A stretch of DNA of 64,000 bases from Acidianus manzaensis (GCF_002116695.1 NZ_CP020477.1:1661501-1725500), one strand, 5' to 3'; shown: positions 39,630 through 51,920, counted from the first letter of the stretch. The notes: generated by a model from the sequence alone, not told the origin. Translations and numbers: made by a program.

Positions 39630-40529
39630 TATTTCTTTTTGTTTTTTAAGTATTTCCCTAAAACTGTGCGGAATCATTTTTTCTTTTATTCCCTTTAATG
39701 CTAATTCTAAGCCTAACCTGGGTATTTCATCATCTACTATTTGTAAAAAATTCTCAAGTAATTTCTCATCTATCGGAAAAATAAAATTTACTCCAAATGG
39801 TAAAGTATGTTTTTCTAAAATTAGGTATTTTTCTATTTTAGTATTGGTAGTCCTAGATAATGATTCTTCTCCTTGATGAAATACTATTGCTTTATTGAAG
39901 GTTGCTGATGAATATCCTTCTTTTATTGCTTGTAATGCTAATATTGTCTCATTATAACTTCCTCTTAAAGTGAATTCGATAATTTGCTTTTTTTCAAAAA
40001 TTTTAGGTTTTAAACTCATATTAACTCCTGCTATAGCTAATGATTTTTCAAAATCTTTTTCTCCTATATTTTCTCTATCTACTGATAATCCAGTTTTAGT
40101 TAAAAACGCAGTATATTCAGAAAATGCGATATTATAAGGTTTCATAAACTCAGTATTTTTATATCGCATAAACAAGCTATTAGGATAATTTTTCCATTTT
40201 TTTCCTATTACCTTTCCGGAGGCTATAGCAACATTAGGATTCTTCTCATGAAAATCTAAGTGTTCTTCTATCCATTTTTCTGAAACTATAGCATCATCAT
40301 CAGTAAATAATACAAGATCTTCATCTCCATTTATATTCTTTAATGCTAAATTTATTGCTTCTTCAAAATATCCATTACTTTGTTTGATTACATTTATATC
40401 ATTTACTGTTAAATCGTTTTTTGTTATGAGTATTATTTCAAAATCTTTATACGTTTGCTTATTTAAAGAGCAAATTGTTTGTTTTAATGTATGCCTCCCT
40501 AAAGTAGGGATAAAAACCTTTATTGACAT
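39615..40529 (-). CDS. Family 2 glycosyltransferase
   Basis: A 304-residue enzyme with a GT-A fold. It begins VFIPTLGRHTLKQTICSLNKQTYKDFEIILITKND, the nucleotide-binding half. It continues with DLVLFTDDDAIVSEKWIEEHL, where FTDDDA is the DxD motif binding a divalent metal and the sugar nucleotide. A C-terminal region of about 100 residues is helical and without membrane segments. It is probably cytosolic or peripheral and takes part in glycan assembly. It converges on the GH15 gene with a 15-bp overlap. Confidence 0.88.
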
Positions 40530-40600
40530 ATGTTAACTTAGAATTATTTGCATTTAAAAAAATGAGTAAATTATTTTAAAACACAATATTTTTATATTAT

Positions 40601-40873
40601 ATGCCATGGATGCCTGCAAGATCAGCTGACAAATTAGTTATAAGCCAATGCATGAAGTTAGAAAAAGGGAAAGTAATAAGAGTAGAATCTTTTAAAGGAG
40701 ATAGATGGATAGAAATCAGAAAGTTAGATGAAAACAATTACGAAATTACAGAAAAGGGATATAATAATACAACATATAATATTACGTCAGAAGACTTAAA
40801 AAGCTTAATAAGGAAATTATTTGATATTGAGTTTCCAAGAAGCCATCAAGTAAGAGTAAACATAACTTCATAA
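40601..40873 (+). CDS. Conserved small crenarchaeal protein
   Basis: A 90-residue protein beginning MPWMPARSADKLVISQCMKLEKGKVIRVESFKGDRWIEIRK. It is beta rich in the first half, with a helical C terminus (SEDLKSLIRKLFDIEFPR). The compact, conserved-looking N terminus suggests a real small fold, but I cannot name the family. It is 72 bp from the divergent glycosyltransferase gene and followed on the same strand by another small gene. Confidence 0.6.
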   Translation: MPWMPARSADKLVISQCMKLEKGKVIRVESFKGDRWIEIRKLDENNYEITEKGYNNTTYNITSEDLKSLIRKLFDIEFPRSHQVRVNITS

Positions 40874-40920
40874 TATTAACATATTCCTATTATAAAGTAA
40901 TACACGTCAATATATTAAAT

Positions 40921-41229
40921 ATGGACATTATATTTGATGATATAATCGATGTAAGTATTCTAAGAAATAAATATGCAGAATATGAATCTAGCATTAAGTC
41001 TAACTTTATGTCAGCTATTAAAGATTTTTTATCTTTTGTAAAATATATAAAGGAACATACTAAATCGTCTAAACTTTTAGAGATTTTAAATGAGCAAGAA
41101 AAGATATCTAAAAAGATTCTCCTAGTATACAAGATAAGATTTATCCTACTAATATTCTATAGAGATATAATTGAAAAAATGATTAACAGATTATTAAGTT
41201 TGATAAATGCATTTATATCTATGATCTAA
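40921..41229 (+). CDS. Helical hypothetical protein, 102 residues
   Basis: I do not recognise this protein. It is helical throughout, with a hydrophobic C-terminal third (ILLVYKIRFILLIFYRDIIEK...LLSLINAFISMI) that could be one or two membrane-associated helices. The N terminus MDIIFDDIIDVSILRNKYAEYE is acidic. It lies between two other plus-strand genes with short spacers. It may be a small membrane-anchored or DNA-replication accessory protein; there is no evidence for either. Confidence 0.45.
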   Translation: MDIIFDDIIDVSILRNKYAEYESSIKSNFMSAIKDFLSFVKYIKEHTKSSKLLEILNEQEKISKKILLVYKIRFILLIFYRDIIEKMINRLLSLINAFISMI

Positions 41230-41286
41230 GGGAACACATGATTTTACCATTATTATTTTTATTTTCCTTTTCCTTATATTTTTCTT

Positions 41287-41858
<572 letters not shown>

Positions 41859-41862
<4 letters not shown>

Positions 41863-42254
41863 ACTTTATTCCTATTGGGTATGTTAGAAGAGGCGAAGGA
41901 TGTAGCCTAGACGAAGAAGTAGAAATTTATGTAAATAAAGAATTTGAAGATGGATTAAAAGGAATAGAATGTTTTTCTCATTTGATAGTAATATATTATT
42001 TGCATCAAGCTAAATTTAATGGATTAATTAAGAATAGGCATGGCTTAGAGGTAGGAGTTTTTGCTACAAGGTCACCTAACAGACCAAACCCAATTGGTAT
42101 TTCTGTAGTTGAATTAATTAAAAGAAACGGAAATATTCTCAAAGTGAAGAGAATAAATGCTTACAATCAAACTCCAGTACTAGATATAAAACCCTACGAT
42201 GCATGGGATTCGGTATGTAATCCAAAAGTTCCTAGTTGGCATAATGCGCATTAA
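41859..42254 (+). CDS. trmO: tRNA (m6t6A37) methyltransferase TrmO
   Basis: SAM-dependent N6-methyltransferase (TsaA/VirR/YaeB family) acting on t6A37 of tRNA-Thr. The 131-residue length is the family norm. Motifs include FIPIGYVRR at the N terminus, LKGIECFSHLIVIYYLHQA in the centre, and VGVFATRSPNRPNPIGISVVELI, which carries the conserved R-S-P-x-R-P-N-x-I-G. It overlaps the XdhC gene upstream by four bases (ATGA) and ends tail-to-tail with the TldE-like gene (4-bp overlap). Confidence 0.88.
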
Positions 42255-43303
42255 TAAATTATAGGTTTTGCTTTTAGTCTAATAAATGGAGTTATTGCTC
42301 CATGCAATTCATCTATGTAAGCACTTTTCATGTCTTTAGATATTGCATCTATAGTAATTAAGTCTTGTAACGTTATTGCGATTTCTCTTACAAATATTCT
42401 TCCACTATTTAGTAATAACGCATTTTTAGGAAATCTTCTTATACTATTTTTTATTATTTCGCTTCTTGTTGAGCCTAATACTAAAAGACCAAATTTTGTA
42501 TCATCTAATAATTCCTTAAAATTCCAGTCTCCTGGTTTAACTTCTAAATTGAAATAATCTGGATGAGGTAATATACCTCTTGCATTACCTGGATTACCGT
42601 ATTTGGACGTAAGAGTACCAAGATACTCTGTTACTGTTCCATCTGAGATTACTTGTTTTTTTCTAGTTTTTACACCTTCATCGTCAAAAACTTGAGATCC
42701 TATTAGATATGGATTTCGTGGATTATCAAAAATTGAAATATCTTCTGAAAATATTCTTTCTCCTAGTTTTAATTTGGGATTATCTCCTTTAATAAAATTC
42801 ATTAGTTGATGAAACAAATTAGCAGTGGCTTCTGGATCTAAAATTACATAAGTCCTATCTATAGGCCATACTCTCTCTATACCACTTATTTTTTGTACAC
42901 TCGATAACTCATTTAATAATCCAACTGCACTTTTTATATCAGATAAATTTCCTATAAATGCGAATTTTTCATTTTCGTATTCGATATAATTCATTATTTT
43001 TTCTTCTACACAAGATATAGAATCTTCGAATGAAATTTTTCTGCTTACCTTTTTTACTTTTATATTAGCATCTTGAATCTGAGATAATATGTCAATAGCA
43101 TTATTCCACTCGTTTATTGATGGATGAATAAACGATTCGCAAACATCATAATTTTTCTCTATTTTATCTTCTTTATCTATTTTTTTATTTATATACCAAT
43201 TTCCATTTTTAAAGTATCTGACAGTTTTTATCTCATAGTACTCGTTAAATACACCATTAGATGTAGAATTAATTATATTCTCTTTAACTTCGTAAGTTTG
43301 CAT
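42251..43303 (-). CDS. TldE/PmbA-like protein
   Basis: A 350-residue member of the TldD/TldE family. The C-terminal half shows FDDEGVKTRKKQVISDGTVTEYLGTL (F-D-D-E-G), GNARG and FGLLVLGSTRSEI. The metalloprotease His motif of TldD (HExxxH) is not visible, so it fits the TldE/PmbA partner, which is catalytically inert. TldD/TldE form a heterodimeric protease used for peptide maturation in some RiPP pathways. No TldD gene lies next to it. Start is ATG 43303. Confidence 0.75.
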   Translation of the reverse strand: MQTYEVKENIINSTSNGVFNEYYEIKTVRYFKNGNWYINKKIDKEDKIEKNYDVCESFIHPSINEWNNAIDILSQIQDANIKVKKVSRKISFEDSISCVEEKIMNYIEYENEKFAFIGNLSDIKSAVGLLNELSSVQKISGIERVWPIDRTYVILDPEATANLFHQLMNFIKGDNPKLKLGERIFSEDISIFDNPRNPYLIGSQVFDDEGVKTRKKQVISDGTVTEYLGTLTSKYGNPGNARGILPHPDYFNLEVKPGDWNFKELLDDTKFGLLVLGSTRSEIIKNSIRRFPKNALLLNSGRIFVREIAITLQDLITIDAISKDMKSAYIDELHGAITPFIRLKAKPIIY

Positions 43304-43377
43304 AGTGTAAATATTTTAATACCTAAAATAAAATGTTTTCTTAAATTCTTATAAGGAGGAATAAAAAAGTTAGTTAC

Positions 43378-43617
43378 TTAAATCGCTAGTCTTCCAAATT
43401 TACTTCTTAGAAATACTCCTACTATAAAGAAGAATATAGCAAAACCTACTATTACTGGAGCTACTGCTCTCCAGGGTCCAAAATTAGTTAGATAATCCGC
43501 TAACATTATTGATAATATAAAGAAGAATAATAAAGGTCCTATAACGACTCCCCACGTAAATTTACTCCATCTTTTACTATCAGTTTCTTCTTGTTTCTCT
43601 TCTTCTCTAGAAGACAT
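43378..43617 (-). CDS. Small two-helix membrane protein
   Basis: A 79-residue protein with a charged N terminus rich in Glu and Lys (SSREEEKQEETDSKRW) and two transmembrane helices at about residues 24-42 and 50-70. The acidic cytosolic tail and conserved Trp/Pro pattern (FGPWRAVAPV) suggest a real conserved small protein. I know no family. It is 45 bp downstream of the primase-like gene on the same strand. Confidence 0.55.
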   Translation of the reverse strand: MSSREEEKQEETDSKRWSKFTWGVVIGPLLFFFILSIMLADYLTNFGPWRAVAPVIVGFAIFFFIVGVFLRSKFGRLAI

Positions 43618-43662
43618 ATTTTACTCTACTCTTTTACATTAATAAGTCTTATTTAAACAAAT

Positions 43663-44097
43663 TTAACTTAAAATCTTAGAAACTTCTTCATACAATTCTC
43701 TATCTTTTTCTTGCAATTTTTTCAGTGACGGTGGCCTAAGTCCTTTTGACTTAACACCTTTTATTACTGACCTTATCCATGCATCGTATATTTTTCCAGA
43801 ACCATTTTTATAATAAAATTCCTTTAGTCTTTCTAATGCTTCATCTTCGCTTAATCCTTTTACATTAACTAAATATCTAGAAGCTACGTAAAGGATAAAC
43901 CTTTTTCTACCATCATTTATACCATTTTCCAAAACTTTTTCTATCCATGAGTAATTTACTTTACTAGGTAATGGAGGAAATACGCCATTCACTTCAAAAA
44001 TTTCATTTCCCTTTTCATCATAAACTTTTGATAAGCCGTTTTCATAAATTACATAACCTGCAGGAGTATCGTCCGGATATCTAAGTTGGATTTTCAT
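43663..44097 (-). CDS. priX: PriX-like primase accessory subunit
   Basis: A 144-residue protein. The central part, [34 protein letters not shown], matches the helical pattern of PriX-like domains (D-G-R-x-R-x-I...Y-L-x-N). These are related to the C-terminal domain of PriL without its iron-sulfur cluster. In S. solfataricus PriX completes the PriS-PriL primase and is needed for efficient primer synthesis. The N-terminal 45 residues form a small beta unit ([14 protein letters not shown]). It overlaps the ttuA gene by 17 bp on the same strand. Confidence 0.6.
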   Translation of the reverse strand: MKIQLRYPDDTPAGYVIYENGLSKVYDEKGNEIFEVNGVFPPLPSKVNYSWIEKVLENGINDGRKRFILYVASRYLVNVKGLSEDEALERLKEFYYKNGSGKIYDAWIRSVIKGVKSKGLRPPSLKKLQEKDRELYEEVSKILS

Positions 44098-45037
44098 GTG
44101 CCTTCACCGTCAATTTTAATCTAGTTGCACAAAAAGAGCATATATCTCTATTATTGTTTGTAGGCATTCCGCATATTTTACATTTTCCTAGTGTTAATTT
44201 TGGTATGTCTGCCATTAAAGGTCTAAATTTGTCCTCGAAATTTTGTACTAAAGATACCATAAATCCAGGAATTTTATCTTCCATTTCTTCAATGGATCTC
44301 CTTATTTTGTCTTGAGTTTCTCCACCTACTCTAAAAGTATGAGGGCAAGATTGATATAGAAATGGAATTTGTTTTACAATAGCATATGTCATTGTTTCTT
44401 TTTCCGAAGATAAGAATAATGGCTTTATTTTTTTAATATAACCATTTTCAGCAGGCGAAACAGGAGATAATCTGGCTAAACTTAAAATATCTCCATTATA
44501 ATAGCCCGTAAGTACATATTGAGAGATATCATTTAAGTTGTGTCCGGTAGCTAAAGTATCAGCACCTTCTTCTTTTGCTGCTTTTTCTAATACGTATCTT
44601 TTTGTTAATCCACAAGTGCTACATACTGGTCTTCTTATTTTGAATCTAGCTTCATCAATAGTAAATCCATATTCCTCTTTTATTTTAATTATTTTGTATT
44701 TTATTCCTAACATCTCGTAATTTTTTACTGCAAAATCTACACTATTTGATGAATATTTTTTACCCATGTCTATACCTAGATCAATAGTAATTCCTACTAA
44801 ATCTATACCTTTTTTTAAAGCAATATTATTCATTACATGAAGTAAAGTAGTACTATCTTTTCCTCCGGAAACAGCTATGGCTAACTTTTTAGTTCCATCT
44901 AACATATGATATTTATCAATAGTCTTTTCAATTCTATTTTCAAACCATTCAATAAAGTGTTTATTACATAGATACAAATTAGCATATCCTATCTTAATTA
45001 TTGCAGGATTATTGCACTTTGTACATCTCATTAACAT
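44081..45037 (-). CDS. ttuA: tRNA 2-thiolation enzyme (TtuA/Ncs6 family)
   Basis: ATP-dependent sulfur transferase that thiolates tRNA uridine (position 54 in TtuA, position 34 in Ncs6). The 318-residue layout is complete. N-terminal zinc finger: CTKCNNP...CNKHF. PP-loop: SGGKDS at about residues 55-60. Catalytic/iron-sulfur Cys: PVCSTCG (about residue 140). ATGHNLND follows. C-terminal zinc finger: [19 protein letters not shown] third Cys (SCPHTF) completes the cluster set. It overlaps the PriX-like gene by 17 bp and starts about 25 bp from the next gene. Confidence 0.88.
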   Translation of the reverse strand: MLMRCTKCNNPAIIKIGYANLYLCNKHFIEWFENRIEKTIDKYHMLDGTKKLAIAVSGGKDSTTLLHVMNNIALKKGIDLVGITIDLGIDMGKKYSSNSVDFAVKNYEMLGIKYKIIKIKEEYGFTIDEARFKIRRPVCSTCGLTKRYVLEKAAKEEGADTLATGHNLNDISQYVLTGYYNGDILSLARLSPVSPAENGYIKKIKPLFLSSEKETMTYAIVKQIPFLYQSCPHTFRVGGETQDKIRRSIEEMEDKIPGFMVSLVQNFEDKFRPLMADIPKLTLGKCKICGMPTNNNRDICSFCATRLKLTVKAHENPT

Positions 45038-45051
45038 AAGGTAAGGATTAG

Positions 45052-45555
<504 letters not shown>

Positions 45556-45622
45556 GTTTTCTTTCTCATTTTAAAATTTTTCTTCTATAAAGCTTAAAAG
45601 GTATTTTTAGTATTACTTTTTA

Positions 45623-46294
45623 ATGCAATTATTAGTAGAGCTTCATCCCAAAAGCAAAATCGAAAAGATAAAGAAAGAGATCGAAGATTTAAGTCAATTT
45701 GATGGCTACGACATACCAGACTTACCTTTAGGAATCCCATCAGTTCTTCCAGTATCCATAGCATCTTTAGCTAGAGATAAATTCGAAGATAAAAGAATAA
45801 TAATAAACCAAAGACTCTTAGACGTTAACGAGTTATACGTTCATGGACTATCAATTACTGCTAAGGCATTCAATTTAGAAATAGCATTTACTAAAGGAGA
45901 TAAGCCGAAAATTGGTAAGGAAGTTGGATATTTATCTTCAGAAGATGCAGTTAGCATAGCTAAGCAATATAATATAAGATCTGGAATGATGCTAAGTTTA
46001 AGGAAATCAAAGATAGAGGTCCAATCAAGGCTAGAATTTACTAATGCTGATTTTTTCCTTGGCTTAAACTTCTCAAATGTAGAAGAATTAAAATCCTTAG
46101 TAAATATGGAAAAAATCATACCTTATATAATTATAAAAACTGAAAGAAACAAAGATATTTTAGCTAGTATATCCCAGCCATCAATATCAATAGAAAAAGT
46201 AAAAAATGTAATAACAGAATTAGAAGATATTGGTGTTAAATCTGTTTTATTGTCTTCTCCAAAAGATTTAGATGCTTTAAGGAAAATTAGTTAA
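45623..46294 (+). CDS. Methylenetetrahydrofolate reductase-like TIM-barrel protein
   Basis: A 223-residue protein of the MTHFR superfamily. The segment DIPDLPLGIPSVLPVSIASLAR near residue 30 corresponds to the family's first-strand and loop region. VNELYVHGLSITAKAF and FFLGLNFSNVEE follow in strand positions of the barrel. It is much shorter than bacterial MetF (about 290 residues), so it may be an archaeal variant of unknown substrate. It is a single gene, divergent from the RHH gene by 67 bp. Confidence 0.55.
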   Translation: MQLLVELHPKSKIEKIKKEIEDLSQFDGYDIPDLPLGIPSVLPVSIASLARDKFEDKRIIINQRLLDVNELYVHGLSITAKAFNLEIAFTKGDKPKIGKEVGYLSSEDAVSIAKQYNIRSGMMLSLRKSKIEVQSRLEFTNADFFLGLNFSNVEELKSLVNMEKIIPYIIIKTERNKDILASISQPSISIEKVKNVITELEDIGVKSVLLSSPKDLDALRKIS

Positions 46295-46409
46295 AAATAT
46301 ATTTATATAAGAATGTAAATATTACTATATAAGATTTTTCTTCATTTTTATCTAATTTATATAGAAATTTTATGTTAAAAAAGTTCCTTAATAATAGTAA
46401 TGTTAATTG

Positions 46410-46418
46410 TATATAAAG
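46410..46418 (+). promoter_or_regulatory. TATA box of the DEAD-box helicase gene
   Basis: The sequence TATATAAAG, with a centre 22-26 bases before the ATG at 46436, places the transcript start near 46436-46440. That gives the helicase mRNA a short 5' leader of roughly 10-14 nt, containing GCGGGG just before its ATG at 46450. Confidence 0.5.
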
Positions 46419-46449
46419 ATTTATAAGCTTTAAAAATGAATAGCGGGGT

Positions 46450-47499
46450 ATGTTTAAAAACTTAAGCGAAGATTTGATTAAGGCGTTGAATGACGCAAAT
46501 TACGTTAATCCTACTAAAGTCCAAGAAAGGGCAATTCCTTTGCTTTTACAAGGTAAAAGCGTATTAGCTCAAGCAAAAACAGGATCAGGAAAAACAGCAG
46601 CGTATTTGATACCAGCAATAGAAAGGAAAGAACATACTTTAGTTTTAGTTCCAACTAGAGAATTAGCATATCAAGTAAAAGATGAAGCTAAAAAATTAAG
46701 CAAATATTCTAATGTTTCTATTGGCGTGATAATAGGTGGAGTTTCATATTCTGGTCAAGAAAAAGAGGGTAAAAGCGATATAGTTATAGGGACTCCTGGA
46801 AGAATACTTGATTTATGGGGGAAAGGAGATTTAGATTTATCAGATTTTAGTTTTGCGGTGGTCGATGAAGTAGATAGAATGTTTGATATGGGATTCATCG
46901 ATGATATTAAAATGATATTAAGCCATTGTAATCCTAATTTTTACGGTTTCTTTTCAGCTACAGTACCAGAAGAAATAGAAAATTTAGCCAGAGAATTTAG
47001 CCCAAATATAGATTTTCTACAATTAGATGAATATAAACCAGTGGAAATTGATCACTTATTTGTAGAAGTAAAAGGTTGGAGAGATAAAATTGAAAAACTA
47101 AAAAACAAAGTTAATGACTCTAATAAATCAATAATATTTGTAAATACTAAGAAAAAAGCAGAGGAATTATATGATCAAATTTCTGATTATTACGATGTAT
47201 CACTTTTACACGGAGATTTATCACAAAAAGAGAGATTAAGGAATTTAACTTCATTTAGGAAAGGAAGAACAAATATTCTAGTATCAACAGACTTAGCATC
47301 TAGAGGAATAGATGTGATAGATGTAGATGAAGTTATAAATTTTGATGTACCGAGAGATGTAGAAACCTATATTCATAGAGTAGGTAGAACAGGAAGAATG
47401 GGAAGAAAAGGTATTGCAGTAACATTTTACACTAGAAGAGAAATATTAATGATAAATAAAATTAAAGAATTAATAAGTAAAAAGATAGAGATATCCTAG
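46450..47499 (+). CDS. DEAD-box RNA helicase
   Basis: ATP-dependent RNA helicase core of 349 residues without extra domains. Motifs in order: Q-motif [15 protein letters not shown], Walker [13 protein letters not shown] (about residues 40-51), PTRELA, GTPGR, DEVD (in place of DEAD), [23 protein letters not shown] and [13 protein letters not shown]. It probably remodels structured RNA, for example at low temperature or in ribosome assembly. GCGGGG before the ATG may act as ribosome-binding site. A nine-codon frame beginning at 46436 overlaps the start. Confidence 0.92.
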   Translation: MFKNLSEDLIKALNDANYVNPTKVQERAIPLLLQGKSVLAQAKTGSGKTAAYLIPAIERKEHTLVLVPTRELAYQVKDEAKKLSKYSNVSIGVIIGGVSYSGQEKEGKSDIVIGTPGRILDLWGKGDLDLSDFSFAVVDEVDRMFDMGFIDDIKMILSHCNPNFYGFFSATVPEEIENLAREFSPNIDFLQLDEYKPVEIDHLFVEVKGWRDKIEKLKNKVNDSNKSIIFVNTKKKAEELYDQISDYYDVSLLHGDLSQKERLRNLTSFRKGRTNILVSTDLASRGIDVIDVDEVINFDVPRDVETYIHRVGRTGRMGRKGIAVTFYTRREILMINKIKELISKKIEIS

Positions 47500-47536
47500 C
47501 AATAATTAAATACTCCTTTTTCTAACTTTTATCTGT

Positions 47537-47929
47537 ATGAACGCAAGAGATAAAATACTAGCTTTACTTGACGATAAAGGAGAACTAACAGATGCGGAAA
47601 TAGCTGAAAATTTAAGGGAAGATATAGAAGATATTCAACTGATTTTAAAGGGAATGGAAAAAGAAGGTTTAGTAGTACAGAAACAAAAAGGAATTATTTT
47701 TAAAAAGAAAGTTTATGCATTAACTCCTACAGGTTTAGAAAAAGCTAAGACTATAAAAGAAGAGTTACAAAACAAAGCTAATAAACTGATGGAAGCCATA
47801 CAAAGAGGCGATGATCCACAGACAATATACGAAGAGTTTGGAGATGTACTTCCATTAATGATGGCTATGTCATTAATAGACATGATGATGCTTCAAAGCA
47901 TGTTAATGTTCGATTTCTTCAACTTTTAA
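47537..47929 (+). CDS. Winged-helix protein with Met-rich C-terminal helix
   Basis: A 130-residue protein. The first 75 residues form a helix-turn-helix ([32 protein letters not shown]) and wing. A helical region follows, then a strongly Met-rich end, [24 protein letters not shown], with seven Met in 22 residues. The tail could bind metal, or more likely be a hydrophobic dimer helix. It is a single gene, 120 bp upstream of the small-peptide gene, on the same strand. Regulation of the downstream locus is a guess from position. Confidence 0.7.
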   Translation: MNARDKILALLDDKGELTDAEIAENLREDIEDIQLILKGMEKEGLVVQKQKGIIFKKKVYALTPTGLEKAKTIKEELQNKANKLMEAIQRGDDPQTIYEEFGDVLPLMMAMSLIDMMMLQSMLMFDFFNF

Positions 47930-47950
47930 AGTAATTAAAAATTAATTTGC

Positions 47951-47960
47951 TTAACGTTAA
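47951..47960. promoter_or_regulatory. Palindrome upstream of the peptide/radical SAM locus
   Basis: The sequence TTAACGTTAA is a perfect ten-base palindrome lying about 100 bp upstream of the peptide ATG. It could be an operator for a small dimeric regulator such as the winged-helix protein upstream. There is no functional evidence. Confidence 0.25.
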
Positions 47961-48022
47961 CTTTTATTTCATTATTCTTTAACAAAGTTATACATAATAC
48001 ATGTTAGATTATTTTTAGTTAT

Positions 48023-48031
48023 CTCTATATG
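48023..48031 (+). promoter_or_regulatory. TATA-like element before the 24-residue peptide gene
   Basis: The sequence CTCTATATG has its centre 26 bases before ATG 48053. That places the expected transcript start at or next to that ATG, so the peptide would be translated as a leaderless message. Confidence 0.45.
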
Positions 48032-48052
48032 TTATCATGATTCTCTTTTTTT

Positions 48053-48127
48053 ATGAACTCTCCAAAAGTAGTAAAAATCCAAAGAAAAACAGGTAGATGT
48101 AACTACTCTCCTTCTTGGGGACAATAA
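48053..48127 (+). CDS. Candidate RiPP precursor peptide, 24 residues
   Basis: An open frame of 24 codons, [15 protein letters not shown] then CNYSPSWGQ and a TAA. The first 15 residues are basic (five Lys/Arg), leader-like; the end carries the only Cys and two aromatic residues, core-like. A TATA-like element is 26 bases before the ATG, and the radical SAM/SPASM gene begins 13 bases after the stop. This gene order, tiny peptide then SPASM enzyme, is the usual layout of peptide-modifying radical SAM systems. The peptide may also be a chance frame in a short leader. I know no family for it. Confidence 0.5.
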   Translation: MNSPKVVKIQRKTGRCNYSPSWGQ

Positions 48128-48140
48128 GGGTGGGAAGGAG

Positions 48141-49352
<1,212 letters not shown>

Positions 49353-49357
49353 AAAAA

Positions 49358-50950
49358 TCATTTCGTATTTGCTTTTATTATCTCCTCTTTCTTTATTGCA
49401 CTTTTAGGTTTCCATCCTAAACCATATGCTATAGCAGTTCCTACTAATGTTACTGCTAAATTAATTCCTAAAGCTATTAGAGCAATGAAAATAGGACCTA
49501 GTGGAGTAGTAAATAACGATGTTTTGAACACTCCAAAGTGATATTCTATGAAATTTACATAGTAAGTTATTCCTACACCAGATAATATACCAGCTGTCCA
49601 TCCTGCAATTACTGAATTCTTTTCTAGTTTATCAGTATATAATGCTAAGAATATTGCTGGTAATGTTTGGGTTACTATTATACCTCCTAATAGCTGTAAC
49701 TGTATAGCATAAGTCGAAGGAACTACAAATACGAATCCTAATGCAATAAATTTGAATAGTGTAGAGAACCATTTAGCTAATTTTGCTTCTGACATTGGAG
49801 GTAAATCTGGTTTAAATTCTTTTACTACATTCCTTACGAACAAGTTAGCAGATGCTATTGCCATTATGGATGCTGGAACTAACCCTCCTACAAAAATTGC
49901 TAAATACGCTATTCCGACAAACCAACTTGGCATAGTAGAAGCTATTAATGCGGGAACTACTAAAGCACCATTCCCAGTCTTAGCTATTACTCCTAATGCT
50001 GATGGAACAGCATAAACTAAGACCCCAAATAATGAGATAAATACTAATCCTATACCATATATTGGCAATAAAGACGTACTATAGACTAATTTCTTTTCGC
50101 TTTGAGAACTTAATGACCCATTGATAGCGTGAGGATATAAATATAATGCGAACGAACTACCTAATGCTAAGGAGAAATATGCTGGAATTAACTTACTTGG
50201 TAACGTTTCCATAGCAGGTGGTACCTTGCTTCCAGTTACTGAGGCTAAGTTGTATGCTGCAAAATTCGTAGCTAAATCATGGAAAGCAGCCGAGAAGCCC
50301 CCTATTTTTAATGGTACTACTATGATAACAGTTATAACGGTGATCCAAACTAGTATATCTTTAAATACTCCAGTTAGTGCTGCACCTCTTAAACCACTTA
50401 CAAATGTAAAGGCTGCTAAAATTATGAAAGCTATAACTAGTGAGATCTCCGTAATTATTTTGCTAGATATTCCAAATCCTAATAATAATAAATCTAAAAC
50501 TGCTTCCATTCCAACAATTTGTAATGCTATATAGGGCAATTCTGCTACAATTCCAGTTAAAGCTACTAAGATAGCTAATGTTTTGCTGTTAAATCTATCC
50601 TTTACAAAATCTGAAGCAGTTACATATCCTTTATTTCTTGAAACGTTCCATAATCTAGGCATTGTCAATAAAGCAACTCCAAATCCCCATGCAACGTATG
50701 GTACTGCGAAGAAGTATAGTGAACCACTAGCGAATATTCCAGCAGGTACTGCAATAAATGTATATGCTGTAAATAAATCTGCTCCTAACAAGAACCAAAC
50801 GAACAATGTACCTAATCTTCTTCCTCCTAAGCTCCATTCGCTTAATTTATTTAGGTCTCCTTTTCTCCATCTAGATCCATAGAATCCTAAAAAAGCAAAT
50901 ATTCCAAATAGTATAATAAATATAGCTAATGTAATTGCATCTATATTCAT
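49358..50950 (-). CDS. Solute:sodium symporter (SSS) family transporter
   Basis: Integral membrane protein of 530 residues with about thirteen transmembrane helices in the LeuT-like SSS arrangement. Characteristic regions are [39 protein letters not shown] at the N terminus and [18 protein letters not shown] in the middle. The C-terminal [15 protein letters not shown] is the usual late helix pattern. It probably imports a carboxylate, amino acid or vitamin with a cation; in an acidophile, proton coupling is possible. The small DUF3311 gene overlaps it by four bases upstream (ATGA), forming the known two-gene unit. Confidence 0.88.
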   Translation of the reverse strand: MNIDAITLAIFIILFGIFAFLGFYGSRWRKGDLNKLSEWSLGGRRLGTLFVWFLLGADLFTAYTFIAVPAGIFASGSLYFFAVPYVAWGFGVALLTMPRLWNVSRNKGYVTASDFVKDRFNSKTLAILVALTGIVAELPYIALQIVGMEAVLDLLLLGFGISSKIITEISLVIAFIILAAFTFVSGLRGAALTGVFKDILVWITVITVIIVVPLKIGGFSAAFHDLATNFAAYNLASVTGSKVPPAMETLPSKLIPAYFSLALGSSFALYLYPHAINGSLSSQSEKKLVYSTSLLPIYGIGLVFISLFGVLVYAVPSALGVIAKTGNGALVVPALIASTMPSWFVGIAYLAIFVGGLVPASIMAIASANLFVRNVVKEFKPDLPPMSEAKLAKWFSTLFKFIALGFVFVVPSTYAIQLQLLGGIIVTQTLPAIFLALYTDKLEKNSVIAGWTAGILSGVGITYYVNFIEYHFGVFKTSLFTTPLGPIFIALIALGINLAVTLVGTAIAYGLGWKPKSAIKKEEIIKANTK

Positions 50951-51147
50951 TTTGAATCACCCCTAAATATATAACTTATTAGTAAATATAGTGCAGACGT
51001 TACAATTAATAATACAGTTTGTATCCAGTAAAACGCTGTTAATCCTAGGAATTCTGGTTCTACTGCATTAATTAGTGGATAAATCGAGTATATTACTATA
51101 TCTACAACTAGAATTATAGCTAATCCAATATAGAATTTTCCGTCCAT
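50947..51147 (-). CDS. DUF3311 small membrane subunit of the symporter
   Basis: A 66-residue protein from ATG 51147 with two transmembrane helices, about residues 4-24 and 36-58. The stretch [21 protein letters not shown] matches the DUF3311 pattern Y-P-x-x-N-x-x-x-P-x-L-x-G-x-x-x-F-Y-W-x-Q. Such proteins are encoded upstream of SSS transporters. The frame is open to 51231, but the extra 28 residues do not fit the family, and a TATTAAAAA sequence upstream supports the shorter form. Its stop overlaps the symporter ATG. Confidence 0.75.
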   Translation of the reverse strand: MDGKFYIGLAIILVVDIVIYSIYPLINAVEPEFLGLTAFYWIQTVLLIVTSALYLLISYIFRGDSK

Positions 51148-51323
51148 TGCATTTATAACAGACGGAGGTCTATTTTTAATACTTTTAATATAATAAAAAT
51201 TATCTATGTATTGAAAATACCAAATAAACAAACAAATAATATTATGTTAGTTGAAAGATACGTAGTAAAGTTTAATTATATTTACTAAAATAAAGCAAAA
51301 GAATAATTAAGCAAAAACATGAA

Positions 51324-51920
51324 GTGTTTTATGTGGACCTAAAAATAGAAAAGCCAGAAGATTTATTTTTACCTCCATTGGGAGAAATTACATATTTATG
51401 TAATGGAGAAGTAACTGATACTAAATGTTCTTCTACCTCTATATATCGTGATGTTGATTATATTTCTATCACGCCTTCCGATGTAATATATTCAATTACA
51501 TTATCTTCAATTATAAAAAATAAAACAAGAGGAAGAAAAAGAGAAAGATGGTTATCATATTTAAATAAATATAAGCTTATACTAGATCCAATAGAATTTT
51601 CAGCGATAATAAAATCTGGCTCTTTGCTTACTATTTATGTTGACGGTATTGATATTGATGAAAGATATGGTGACATAATAATAAAGGACTTTAGAATAGC
51701 AGGTAGTGGAAATTACGAGAATTCTTTAAATAAAATTATGGAAACTAACCCTAGGCTAATAACTATTAATAAAAAAGGATATTGGTTTCTTATAGATGCA
51801 TATAAGGTAGACTATTTAGATTTAAATTTAAAGAGAATAGCAGAAGACTATATAGGATATAAAAGAATGGAATGTAAAGAAATCAGATTTCTTAAAGAGT
51901 CTAGAATTTGCTATACTTAA
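51324..51920 (+). CDS. Hypothetical protein, 198 residues
   Basis: I do not recognise this protein. It starts with GTG at 51324 (an alternative GTG is nine bases later). It is an alpha/beta protein with a Cys pair near residues 26 and 35 ([14 protein letters not shown]), another late pair ([17 protein letters not shown]), and a basic loop [19 protein letters not shown] that could bind nucleic acid. It has no membrane segments. It converges on the 322-residue unknown gene with a 4-bp overlap. Confidence 0.5.
   Translation: MFYVDLKIEKPEDLFLPPLGEITYLCNGEVTDTKCSSTSIYRDVDYISITPSDVIYSITLSSIIKNKTRGRKRERWLSYLNKYKLILDPIEFSAIIKSGSLLTIYVDGIDIDERYGDIIIKDFRIAGSGNYENSLNKIMETNPRLITINKKGYWFLIDAYKVDYLDLNLKRIAEDYIGYKRMECKEIRFLKESRICYT

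Noticed and set aside
42251..43303. TldE-like protein as the protease for the radical SAM peptide
   Set aside because: It is 5 kb away in a different transcription unit, without TldD beside it. A link would be speculation.
49752..50882. Three plus-strand frames over the symporter gene
   Set aside because: Antisense to a long membrane transporter; the absence of stops follows from the hydrophobic codon bias on the other strand.
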